Origin: Mycobacteroides sp. CBMA 271
Lineage (GTDB): Bacteria > Actinomycetota > Actinomycetes > Mycobacteriales > Mycobacteriaceae
NCBI RefSeq assembly: GCF_009729205.1
Contig: NZ_VTHB01000008.1
Coordinates: forward strand, 124,001-188,000
Length of the DNA: 64,000 nucleotides
Direction: 5' to 3'
Below, one piece after another: positions 34,638 through 42,480 of this stretch. The translations under genes were made by a program, and so were the position numbers. Positions within the stretch are counted from its first letter, which is position 1; the number at the start of each line of letters is the position of its first letter. The notes beneath the pieces are model-generated. The model ran no database searches, was not told where the DNA came from, and worked only from the letters and a program-made list of their open reading frames with translations.

Positions 34638-35812
34638 GTCAACTTCGCTTTGGCGCCTTCATCACCCCGTTTCACCCGGTGGGCCAGAATCCCACCACCG
34701 CATTGGAATACGACCTGGATCGCGTGGTGGCGCTGGACCGGCTGGGATACCACGAGGCCTGGTTCGGTGAACATCACTCCGGCGGGTACGAATTGATTTC
34801 CTGCCCCGAGATTTTTATCGCCACCGCCGCCGAGCGCACCAAACACATCAGACTGGGCACCGGCGTCGTGTCACTGCCGTACCACCACCCGCTCATGGTG
34901 GTGGACCGCTGGATTCTGCTCGATCACATCACCAGGGGCCGGGTCATTTTCGGCACTGGGCCAGGCGCCCTGCCCACTGACGCCTACATGATGGGCATCG
35001 ATCCGGTGGATCAGCGACAGATGCAGGAGGACTCGCTGGAAGCGATTATGGCGCTGTTGCGCGCCGCTCCCGATGAGCGCATCAGCCGCGAAACTTCCTG
35101 GTTCACCCTGCGCGACGCGCAGCTTCAACTGCGCCCCTACACCCATCCTCATCCGGAAATCCTTACCGCTGCCATGTTTTCGCCGTCCGGTCCCCGACTG
35201 GCCGGAAAACTCGGCGCGGGCCTGCTGTCCCTGTCGGTGTCGATTCCGGGCGGGTTCGCGGCCCTGGAGAACGCGTGGGAAGTGGTCCGCGAACAGGCGA
35301 CAGACCACGGCCATCCCGAACCCGATCGGTCCAGCTGGCGAGTGCTCGGCATCATGCATCTGGCCGAGACACGCGAGCAGGCCATCGAGGACTGCACCTA
35401 CGGACTACCTGATTACGCCCACTACTTCGGCGCCGTCGGCGTGCTTCCACTGGCCAATGAGGTCGGTGAACAATCCGATCCGCGCGAATTCGTTAATGCC
35501 TATGTGGAAGAAGGGAATTGCTGTATCGGCACCCCCGATGACGCGATCGAATACATCCAGGATCTGCTCGACAAGTCGGGCGGTTTCGGTACCTTCCTGA
35601 TGCTCGGCCACGACTGGGCGCCACCGGAGGCAACGTTCAAGTCCTATGAACTGTTTGCCCGCAAAGTGATTCCGCATTTCACCGGCCAGCTGGCCGCGGC
35701 GAAGGCCTCGCATGATTGGGCGCAGGCCAAGCGCGGAGAGCTACTCGGCCGGGCGGGTGAGGCGGTGGCCAAGGCCATCGGAGAACACATAACCGAGAAG
35801 GATTCGGTCTAA
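34634..35812 (+). CDS. LLM-class flavin-dependent monooxygenase (Rv3618-like)
   Basis: 392 residues, luciferase-like TIM barrel: RFGAFITPFHPVGQNPTTALEYDLDRVVALDRLGYHEAWFGEHH, TGVVSLPYHHPLMVVDRWILLDHITRGR and FGTGPGALPTDAYMMGI. The E-H-H-S-G pattern after W-F-G belongs to the alkanal-monooxygenase-like subgroup. It starts at GTG 34634 within the ephA stop and ends with TAATG shared with the dehydrogenase, so the three genes form one translational unit. Substrate unknown. Confidence 0.9.
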   Translation: MSQLRFGAFITPFHPVGQNPTTALEYDLDRVVALDRLGYHEAWFGEHHSGGYELISCPEIFIATAAERTKHIRLGTGVVSLPYHHPLMVVDRWILLDHITRGRVIFGTGPGALPTDAYMMGIDPVDQRQMQEDSLEAIMALLRAAPDERISRETSWFTLRDAQLQLRPYTHPHPEILTAAMFSPSGPRLAGKLGAGLLSLSVSIPGGFAALENAWEVVREQATDHGHPEPDRSSWRVLGIMHLAETREQAIEDCTYGLPDYAHYFGAVGVLPLANEVGEQSDPREFVNAYVEEGNCCIGTPDDAIEYIQDLLDKSGGFGTFLMLGHDWAPPEATFKSYELFARKVIPHFTGQLAAAKASHDWAQAKRGELLGRAGEAVAKAIGEHITEKDSV

Positions 35813-36873
35813 TGCGGGCATCGGTGCTCCGCGACGGCGCAATGGTGTATCGCGACGACGTCCCTGACCCGGTACCGGGCGAGGGCCAGGTGCTCGTCAA
35901 GGTCTCGGCATGCGGAATCTGCGGATCCGACCTGCATTTCGCGAAGCACGGCGCGCAGGCCATCGAACTGTCCAAACAGATGGCGGGCATGCCCAGCCTG
36001 ACCGATGGGGTCGATCTAGGGGCCGACGTGTTCATGGGGCACGAGTTCGCGGCCGAGGTACTCGAGGCCGGACCGGGAACACAGGCTCCCGCCCCCGGAA
36101 CGTTGGTGACTTCGATTCCGATCCTGCTGTCCGCCAATGGAATCGAGCCCATCGTCTACAGCAACAGCACTCTCGGCGGCTACGCCGAGCACATGCTGCT
36201 GAGTGCGCCACTGCTGCTGCCCATCCCCAACGGGCTCGATCCCCGGCATGCGGCACTGACCGAACCGATGGCGGTCGGTCTGCACGCCGTCAACAAATCG
36301 GGCATCCAACCGGGCACCGGAGCCATCGTCATCGGCTGTGGGCCAGTGGGAATTGCGGTGGTCGCCGCGCTCGCCGCACAGGGCATCGAGCCGATCGTTG
36401 CCGCCGATTTCTCCCCGGCCCGACGCGATCTGGCGCGACTCATGGGGGCACACGAGGTCGTCGACCCCGCCGCCGAACCCACCTTCGAGGCCTGGTCGCG
36501 GGTCGGCCGAGGCGGAATGTCGCCGACTTCGCGGCTCCAGGGTGCACCGGTGATCTTCGAGGCCGTCGGGGTACCCGGCATCCTCAACGACGTGCTGCGC
36601 GACGCACCGCACAGCTCCCGCGTGGTGGTCGTGGGCGTCTGCATGGAACCCGATGCCATCACCCCGTACTTCGGGATCGCCAAAGAAGTTGCGATCCAAT
36701 TCGTGCTCGCCTACGACCCCGCGGAGTTCTCCGAGACGCTGCGGCGAATCGCACACGGCGAGATCAATGTTGCGCCGCTGGTTACCGGTGAGGTAGGTCT
36801 GGAGGATGTCGGATCGGCATTTGCCGATCTCGGCGATCCGGAACGCCACTGCAAGATCTTGGTGGTGCCTTAG
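35812..36873 (+). CDS. MDR-superfamily zinc-type alcohol dehydrogenase
   Basis: 353 residues. Catalytic-zinc residues are visible in ACGICGSDLHF (Cys) and MGHEFAAEV (His-Glu). The nucleotide-binding G-x-G-x-x-G equivalent is VIGCGPVGIAVVAALA. The four-Cys structural-zinc lobe that normally follows the GHE motif is missing, so it is a structural-zinc-less MDR. As third gene of the ephA operon it may oxidise the diol or alcohol product of the hydrolase, by inference only. Confidence 0.88.
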   Translation: MRASVLRDGAMVYRDDVPDPVPGEGQVLVKVSACGICGSDLHFAKHGAQAIELSKQMAGMPSLTDGVDLGADVFMGHEFAAEVLEAGPGTQAPAPGTLVTSIPILLSANGIEPIVYSNSTLGGYAEHMLLSAPLLLPIPNGLDPRHAALTEPMAVGLHAVNKSGIQPGTGAIVIGCGPVGIAVVAALAAQGIEPIVAADFSPARRDLARLMGAHEVVDPAAEPTFEAWSRVGRGGMSPTSRLQGAPVIFEAVGVPGILNDVLRDAPHSSRVVVVGVCMEPDAITPYFGIAKEVAIQFVLAYDPAEFSETLRRIAHGEINVAPLVTGEVGLEDVGSAFADLGDPERHCKILVVP

Positions 36874-36897
36874 TTGTCGGGGAAGACAGGAGTGATC

Positions 36898-37632
36898 GTG
36901 AAAGCACTGACCCGGATGGCCGCCGTTGCGACCGCCGCTGCCATGGCCGTGCTCGTCGCCGGCTGTGGCGATGAGTCCGCCGACAGCCCCGAATCCACGC
37001 GGAACGTCACCGTCGTCGGCAAGGGCGAGGTCAAGGGCGCACCCGATGTCCTGCGCGCCGACGTGGGCGTATCGGTAACCGCCAAGGACGTGTCCGGCGC
37101 GCTGTCGCAGGCCAGTGAGAAGGCTCAGGCCGTCATCGACGCCGTCGTGGGAGCCGGGGTGGCACGCGAGGACGTGCAGACCAACGAGCTCTCCATCCAG
37201 CCTGAGCAGACCTACCCGCCGGGCGGTGCGCCCCGCATCACCGGCTACAACGCCACCAATTCGGTGCGGATCAACGTCCGCGATCTCAAGAAGGCCTCGG
37301 AGGTACTCGACAAGGCCGTGCAGGCCGGCGGTGAGGCCGCCCGGCTCTCGGGCGTCACCTTCGATCTCGACAACGATGCCGACCTGGTGAAGGGGGCCCG
37401 CGAGCGGGCATTCAACGACGCCAAGTCGCGCGCCGAGCAGTACGCCGGGTTGTCGGGGTCCAAGCTGGGCGAGGTGCTGCGGATCGACGAGTCGCATGGT
37501 TCGGTGCCACCCCCGGCGCCCATGATGAGCAAGCGGGCACCCATGCCGGCCGACGCCCAGTTCGCACCGCCGCTGGAACCCGGGCAGCAGACGGTGAGCT
37601 TTCAGGTGAGCGTCATCTGGGAGCTGAAGTAG
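36898..37632 (+). CDS. lpqG: SIMPL-domain lipoprotein LpqG
   Basis: 244 residues. From GTG 36898 the signal is VKALTRMAAVATAAAMAVLVAGC with lipobox LVAGC; AGGAG (36888-36892) is five bases before it, so the track start at 36874 is rejected. The body is a SIMPL/DUF541 domain (VTVVGKGEVKGAPDVLRADVGVSV and a late QTVSFQVSVIWEL). The position before hpt matches Rv3623 (lpqG). No enzymatic role is known; SIMPL proteins form oligomeric envelope assemblies. Confidence 0.88.
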   Translation: MKALTRMAAVATAAAMAVLVAGCGDESADSPESTRNVTVVGKGEVKGAPDVLRADVGVSVTAKDVSGALSQASEKAQAVIDAVVGAGVAREDVQTNELSIQPEQTYPPGGAPRITGYNATNSVRINVRDLKKASEVLDKAVQAGGEAARLSGVTFDLDNDADLVKGARERAFNDAKSRAEQYAGLSGSKLGEVLRIDESHGSVPPPAPMMSKRAPMPADAQFAPPLEPGQQTVSFQVSVIWELK

Positions 37633-37635
37633 GCC

Positions 37636-38250
37636 ATGGGAGAGATCACGGTCGTCGGACGGGGTGAGGCCAGCGGCAGCCCCGACGTGTTCATGGCCAC
37701 CGTCGGGGTCTCGGTGCGTTCACGCCGCGTCGCGGGGGTAATGGCCGACGTGAAGGCCAGGGCCCACGCCGTGATCGAGGCGGTGCTGTCCTCCGGTGTG
37801 CCGCCCGAGGACGTCCGAACGGCCTCGATGTCGGTGCACCCGCAGTTCGACGGCAATCGCGTCACCGGGTACGCGGCGGACAACTCGGTGCGGATCACGG
37901 TCCGGGACCTGTCCAAGGTGTCTGAGGTGCTGGACAAGGCGATCACCGCTGGAGGGGACGCCGCGCAGCTGTCCGGGGTCAGCTTCGATCTGCAGGACAG
38001 TTCCGCGCTGGACACCCTGGCACGCGATGGCGCGTTCGCCGATGCGAAGGCACATGCCGAGCAGTACGCCAGGCTCGCCGGGGCGACGCTCGGGAAGGTG
38101 CTTCGCGTCGAGGACACCGGCTACAACTCGGCGCCGACCTTGCGGATGGCGACCATGGCGATGCGATCCGCTCCGTCGGGACCGGCGGTGGAAGCGGGCC
38201 AACAGACGGTCAGCGCTCAGATCACGGTGGTGTGGGAACTGCAGCCTTAG
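37636..38250 (+). CDS. SIMPL-domain protein, no signal peptide (lpqG paralogue)
   Basis: 204 residues starting directly in the SIMPL domain (MGEITVVGRGEASGSPDVFMATVGVSV), with no signal peptide or lipobox. It mirrors the preceding lipoprotein segment for segment (ITGYNATNSVRINVRDL against VTGYAADNSVRITVRDL, and the same QTVS...WEL end), so the pair is a tandem duplication in which one copy lost or never had the export signal. The gap between them is 3 bases. It overlaps the convergent hpt by 4 bases. Confidence 0.85.
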   Translation: MGEITVVGRGEASGSPDVFMATVGVSVRSRRVAGVMADVKARAHAVIEAVLSSGVPPEDVRTASMSVHPQFDGNRVTGYAADNSVRITVRDLSKVSEVLDKAITAGGDAAQLSGVSFDLQDSSALDTLARDGAFADAKAHAEQYARLAGATLGKVLRVEDTGYNSAPTLRMATMAMRSAPSGPAVEAGQQTVSAQITVVWELQP

Positions 38251-38828
38251 TCCGTGTAGACGCGCGGGTGCAGGGTGCCGATGAAAGGCAGGTCGCGGTA
38301 GCGCTCGCCGTAGTCGAGCCCGTAGCCGACGACGAACTCGTTGGGGATCTCGAATCCGACGAGGGCCACCTCGACGTCGACCTTCTTGGCCTCGGGCTTG
38401 CGCAGCAGCGAGACCACGTTCAGTGAGCGGGGGCCGCGTGAGGCCAGGTTCCGCATCAGCCAGCTCAGGGTCAAACCGGAGTCGATGATGTCCTCGACGA
38501 TCAGAACGTCCAAGTTCTGGATATCCCGATCCAGGTCCTTGAGGATGCGCACCACACCGGAGGACGAGGTTGCCGAGCCGTAGGAGCTGACGGCCATGAA
38601 CTCCATCTGGGTGGGGATGGGGATCGCCCTGGCCAGATCCGAGACGAACATGACGGCGCCCTTGAGCACGGTGACCAGTAGCAGGTCACCCTCGATGTCG
38701 CGGTACTTCTCGCCGATCGCGGCGCCGAGCTCCAGGGTCTTGGCGCGGATCTGCTCCTCGGTAAGGAGCACAGACTTCACGTCGCCGCTGTATTGCTCGC
38801 CGCATGCCTGTTCCTGTTCGCAGGTCAC
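38247..38828 (-). CDS. hpt: Hypoxanthine phosphoribosyltransferase
   Basis: 193 residues; salvage of hypoxanthine and guanine to IMP and GMP. The PRPP-binding motif is VLIVEDIIDSGLT; a KGAVMFVSDLARAIP segment and late VVGYGLDYGERYRDLPFIG with the base-binding residues fit the family. GTG 38828 matches the usual mycobacterial N-terminal length. In M. tuberculosis tilS lies directly upstream on the same strand; here a monooxygenase gene separates them. Confidence 0.95.
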   Translation of the reverse strand: MTCEQEQACGEQYSGDVKSVLLTEEQIRAKTLELGAAIGEKYRDIEGDLLLVTVLKGAVMFVSDLARAIPIPTQMEFMAVSSYGSATSSSGVVRILKDLDRDIQNLDVLIVEDIIDSGLTLSWLMRNLASRGPRSLNVVSLLRKPEAKKVDVEVALVGFEIPNEFVVGYGLDYGERYRDLPFIGTLHPRVYTD

Positions 38829-38853
38829 GACGCACAGCGTGCCATGGAGGAGG

Positions 38854-38878
38854 TTAGCTCTCCAAGCCGGAGAGCTAA
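38854..38878. promoter_or_regulatory. 25-base interrupted palindrome between hpt and the monooxygenase gene
   Basis: Arms TTAGCTCTCC (38854-38863) and GGAGAGCTAA (38869-38878) are perfect complements around AAGCC. It is 26 bases upstream of the hpt start and 40 bases upstream of the monooxygenase start, in the divergent promoter region. It has no T tract, so an operator is more likely than a terminator. The regulator is not in this window. Confidence 0.65.
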
Positions 38879-38917
38879 GGTAGTGACTTTGTTTACGAAA
38901 TAGGTCAATATGGAAAC

Positions 38918-40405
38918 GTGAGCAATGGCGCTTACGGGGCAGGCAAGTCCCGCGATATTCGTGTGGTGGTGATCGGGGCCGGGATGTCCGGACTGTGCAT
39001 GGCTTCCACTCTTCGACACCGGGGCATCACCAACTTCACCGTCTACGAGAAGGCCAACGAGGTGGGCGGCACCTGGCGGGACAATACCTATCCCGGTCTG
39101 CAGTGCGATGTCCCCTCCCGCTACTACTCGTACTCCTTCGCCCCCAACCCCCAATGGAGCAAAGGTTTTTCACCCGGAGCCGAGATTCACCAGTACTTCA
39201 AGGGGTTCGCCGACAAACAGGACCTGCGTCGGAACATCCGCTTTGGCACCGCGGTCACCCGCGCCGAATGGGCGGACAAGCCCGGCCATCCCCATTGGGA
39301 ATTGGGGCTTTCCGACGGCAGCACCGACACCGCCGACATCGTGGTGGGCGCCACCGGGGTGTTGCACCTGCCGCGCCTGCCAGATATCGACGGGCTGCGG
39401 AATTTCGCCGGACCGTGTTTCCACTCTGCCCGTTGGGATCACTCGGTGCCGTACGCCGGCAAGCGGGTGGGCCTCATCGGGACGGGATCCTCGGGGGTCC
39501 AGATCATCAGCGCTCTCGCCGATGAAGTTCAGAGCCTCTCGGTGTTCCAGCGCACGGCCCAGTGGGTCGCACCGGTCCCCAATTTCACCTACTCGACCAT
39601 GTCGAAGTCCATCTGGTCACGCGTACCGATTCTGAACAGATTCTCCTATCGTTTGTGGCGCTTCTACTTTGAGCGCGGCGTGGGCGGCTCGGTGGTCAGT
39701 CCGGGACTGCGGCGACGAGTCATCCAGGGCTACGTCCGAGCCTCACATCGGCTGCTCATCCGCGACCGGCGGCTGCGCGAGAAGTTGCATCCCGACTACG
39801 AACCCCTGTGCCGACGACTGGTGATGTCGGTGCCGTTCTTCAAGGCGGTTCAACGACCCAATGTCTCGGTGCTCACCGAGGGCATCGACCGCATCGTTCC
39901 TGAGGGCATCATCACCACGGACGGAAAGCTGCATACGCTTGATATCCTGGTGTGTGCCACTGGTTTTAATGCGCACTCCTATCTGCGTCCGATGGAGGTG
40001 ATCGGGCAAGACGGGATGAAGCTCAGCGATGCGTGGAGCGACGGGCCGCGCGCCTACCGCGCCGTCGGACTCGCCGGATTCCCGAACTTCTTCCTGCTGA
40101 TCGGACCGAACAGCCCGATCGGTAACAACTCGCTCATCTCGATCGCCGAAACACAAGTGAAGTACGCGATGCACTGGATCGACGAGATCCGTTCTGGCCG
40201 AATTCAATCGGTGGCGCCCACAGCCCAGGCGGCAGAGTCGTTCAATGCGGACGTGCGGCGGGCGATGCCCAACACGGTGTGGTCCACCGGATGCGACAGC
40301 TGGTACCTGGGCGCCGACGGAGTACCGGAGCTGTGGCCCTGGCCTCCCGTTGACTACCGCCGCACGCTCACTTCGCCGATACGCGAGGACTTTGCGATCA
40401 CCTGA
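38918..40405 (+). CDS. Flavin-containing Baeyer-Villiger-type monooxygenase
   Basis: 495 residues. The FAD-binding Rossmann motif is VVVIGAGMSGLCMAS (residues 16-30); the NADPH motif is GLIGTGSSG. The Baeyer-Villiger fingerprint F-x-G-x-x-x-H-x-x-x-W-D is complete at residues 163-174 (FAGPCFHSARWD). Such enzymes oxidise ketones, sulphides or thioamide prodrugs; EthA and MymA are mycobacterial examples. GTG 38918 is the start. It sits between hpt and tilS, an apparent insertion relative to the usual order, behind a long palindrome. Confidence 0.93.
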   Translation: MSNGAYGAGKSRDIRVVVIGAGMSGLCMASTLRHRGITNFTVYEKANEVGGTWRDNTYPGLQCDVPSRYYSYSFAPNPQWSKGFSPGAEIHQYFKGFADKQDLRRNIRFGTAVTRAEWADKPGHPHWELGLSDGSTDTADIVVGATGVLHLPRLPDIDGLRNFAGPCFHSARWDHSVPYAGKRVGLIGTGSSGVQIISALADEVQSLSVFQRTAQWVAPVPNFTYSTMSKSIWSRVPILNRFSYRLWRFYFERGVGGSVVSPGLRRRVIQGYVRASHRLLIRDRRLREKLHPDYEPLCRRLVMSVPFFKAVQRPNVSVLTEGIDRIVPEGIITTDGKLHTLDILVCATGFNAHSYLRPMEVIGQDGMKLSDAWSDGPRAYRAVGLAGFPNFFLLIGPNSPIGNNSLISIAETQVKYAMHWIDEIRSGRIQSVAPTAQAAESFNADVRRAMPNTVWSTGCDSWYLGADGVPELWPWPPVDYRRTLTSPIREDFAIT

Positions 40406-40477
40406 CACCCACACCGCGATTTGCGTGTATTTGACCAGGACATAGCGCGCTGTTCCTCTATGAATGCACCGAAATCG

Positions 40478-41431
40478 CTAGACGTCGTGGACGGAGAGCA
40501 CCAGCTGGTCGCCGGACCTGGAGGCCACCAACCGCTGGTACGGCAGACCGGCGCCCACCGCAACTCCACCCTGCCCGCGCCACTGCATGATGAGCGCATC
40601 CACCGCACGAATCTGGTTGTCGTTCAGGTCCTGCGCACCACCGGCCAGCAGCCACACCCTGATCACCCGCCGCCGCACCGCCGGCTCCAGGCCACGCAGA
40701 TCGGAAATCCCAAGGGACTGCGAGCCCGAATAGGCCGCCCGCGCCCGCGCGTCGAGCGCGTCCCCGTCGTCTTGCAGCGAGGCCGCGGTACGGGCCAGTG
40801 CCTCGGCGACACCGCCACCGAGGACCTGCTCCAGCAGCGGCAGCACCTCATGGCGCAGGCGGACTCTGACGAATCGCGCATCCACGTTATGCGGGTCTTC
40901 CCACGGAGTAATTCCTAATTCGACACAGGCAGCACGTGTTTCGCTGCGGCGAATATCGAGAAGGGGGCGACCCCACGGGCTATCCCAGGGCCGCATACCG
41001 GCGATGGACCGGCCACCGGATCCCCGCCCCAGTCCGAGTAGCACCGTTTCTGCCTGATCATCGAGCGTGTGAGCGAGCAGCACCGGAAGCGTGCCCCTCG
41101 CCTGCTGCAGCGCAGCGTACCGAGCGGACCGCGCGGCCGCTTCGAGTCCGCCCGCACCGTCGACGGTCACCGAAAGCACCAACGCCTCAAGGCATCCCAA
41201 GTCCAGTGCCTGGCCTCGCGCACGGGCTGTCACCTCGGCAGAATCCTGCTGCAGCCCATGATCGACGATGAGCGCGGTCACCGCCCAGCCCTGTGCAACG
41301 GCACCGGCGGCGAGCGCCAACGAATCGGCGCCACCGGAGAGCGCCACGGCCACGTCCGTCACACCCGGTAGGTGTTGTGCTCCAAATGCTTTGACCGCTC
41401 TTCGCAGCGCTAAAGAACTCGGGCGATCCAT
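40478..41431 (-). CDS. tilS: tRNA(Ile)-lysidine synthetase TilS
   Basis: 317 residues; modifies the wobble C34 of tRNA-Ile(CAU) to lysidine, which is needed for AUA decoding. The PP-loop ATPase motif SGGADSLALA is near residue 35, and LLAHTLDDQAETVLLGLGRGSG with the conserved D-D-Q-A-E-T follows. The start ATG 41431 overlaps the metalloprotease stop by 22 bases. Matches Rv3625c in type and position. Confidence 0.94.
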   Translation of the reverse strand: MDRPSSLALRRAVKAFGAQHLPGVTDVAVALSGGADSLALAAGAVAQGWAVTALIVDHGLQQDSAEVTARARGQALDLGCLEALVLSVTVDGAGGLEAAARSARYAALQQARGTLPVLLAHTLDDQAETVLLGLGRGSGGRSIAGMRPWDSPWGRPLLDIRRSETRAACVELGITPWEDPHNVDARFVRVRLRHEVLPLLEQVLGGGVAEALARTAASLQDDGDALDARARAAYSGSQSLGISDLRGLEPAVRRRVIRVWLLAGGAQDLNDNQIRAVDALIMQWRGQGGVAVGAGLPYQRLVASRSGDQLVLSVHDV

Positions 41432-42480
41432 TGATCCGGGTTCTCGATCTCGGCAGGTTTAGGCAATGTCTCGGAGTCGTGCCAGACGGTGTTGAAGCGC
41501 TCCATCCCGACCGTCCCCACCACATGGTCGACGAATCGCTTGCCGCGGGTGTACTGGCGCATCTTGGCGTCCATGCCGATGAGCGCACGGATGATCCGCT
41601 GCAGCGGTGGCTGCTTGCGTGAACGCCGCGCCTCGAACCGGGACCTGATAATGGACACCGACGGAACAACCGCGGGCCCCACCGCGTCCATGACGTGGTC
41701 GGCATGGCCTTCGAGCAGCGTGCCGAGCACCAGCAGGCGGTCCAGTGCGTCCCTGCCCTGTTCTGACTGCATGGCGCGCAACAGATCGACGATCCCGTTC
41801 TCACCCTGCCTCTTCGGGGAGCGCACAAACTCGGCCAGCCTGCCGAGCATGGCCGTCACGTCCTCCTCCTGCTCGTGCGCGAGTGACGCCAACGTCCCCG
41901 ACATGTAGCCAGCCAACCACGGGTTGGCGGAGAACTGGACGCGATGCGTCACCTCATGCAGGCACACCCACATCCGGAAATCGTTGGGCAGCACCCGAAG
42001 TTGGCGTTCCACCGCGATGATGTTCGGGTACACCAGCAGCAATGCCCCAGTTCCGTCGGCGGTGAATGGGTCGTACTGCCCGAGAATGCCTGACGAGATG
42101 AATGCCAGTACCGCACCGGTTTGCGCCCCGGCGACACGTCCCGAGACGAATCCCGGGGCTCCGTCGCCACCGCCGGCCATCAGCCGCATCGACTCTGCGG
42201 CGGCGGCAATCCAGCTGGGCCGGTCGATGATCCGAGCCTCCGGTACGGCCAGACCGTCGGCCAGACCGGTGACCTCACGCACCGGACTCTCCGCGCGCCG
42301 CGCCGCGTCCCCCAACTCGACGATCGCCTGCTGGCGGGTGTACTCGGTAGTCGGCGGCGCCGGCCGGGCCAGCTTGGCGCCGAAGGTCGCGGCGAACTCC
42401 CAATTGACCATGCGGCCCATCGTCAACTCGGGATGCTCGGTTGCAACTCCGCCATCCGCGACCCGGCCCGATTCGGTCAT
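41410..42480 (-). CDS. Zinc-dependent metalloprotease, DUF2342 family (Rv3626c-like)
   Basis: 356 residues. A zincin motif HEVTH (CLHEVTHRVQF) is followed by a GTLLEGHADHVMDAVGP segment that supplies further ligands, the pattern of the DUF2342/coenzyme-F420-associated metalloprotease-like family. No signal peptide. It overlaps tilS by 22 bases and abuts dacB (the stop shares a base with its start). The substrate is not known. Confidence 0.87.
   Translation of the reverse strand: MTESGRVADGGVATEHPELTMGRMVNWEFAATFGAKLARPAPPTTEYTRQQAIVELGDAARRAESPVREVTGLADGLAVPEARIIDRPSWIAAAAESMRLMAGGGDGAPGFVSGRVAGAQTGAVLAFISSGILGQYDPFTADGTGALLLVYPNIIAVERQLRVLPNDFRMWVCLHEVTHRVQFSANPWLAGYMSGTLASLAHEQEEDVTAMLGRLAEFVRSPKRQGENGIVDLLRAMQSEQGRDALDRLLVLGTLLEGHADHVMDAVGPAVVPSVSIIRSRFEARRSRKQPPLQRIIRALIGMDAKMRQYTRGKRFVDHVVGTVGMERFNTVWHDSETLPKPAEIENPDQWIARVL

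Noticed and set aside
38829..38848. Six-codon upstream frame (MARCAS) ending inside the hpt start
   Set aside because: No well-spaced ribosome-binding site; probably chance, although its stop overlaps the hpt GTG.
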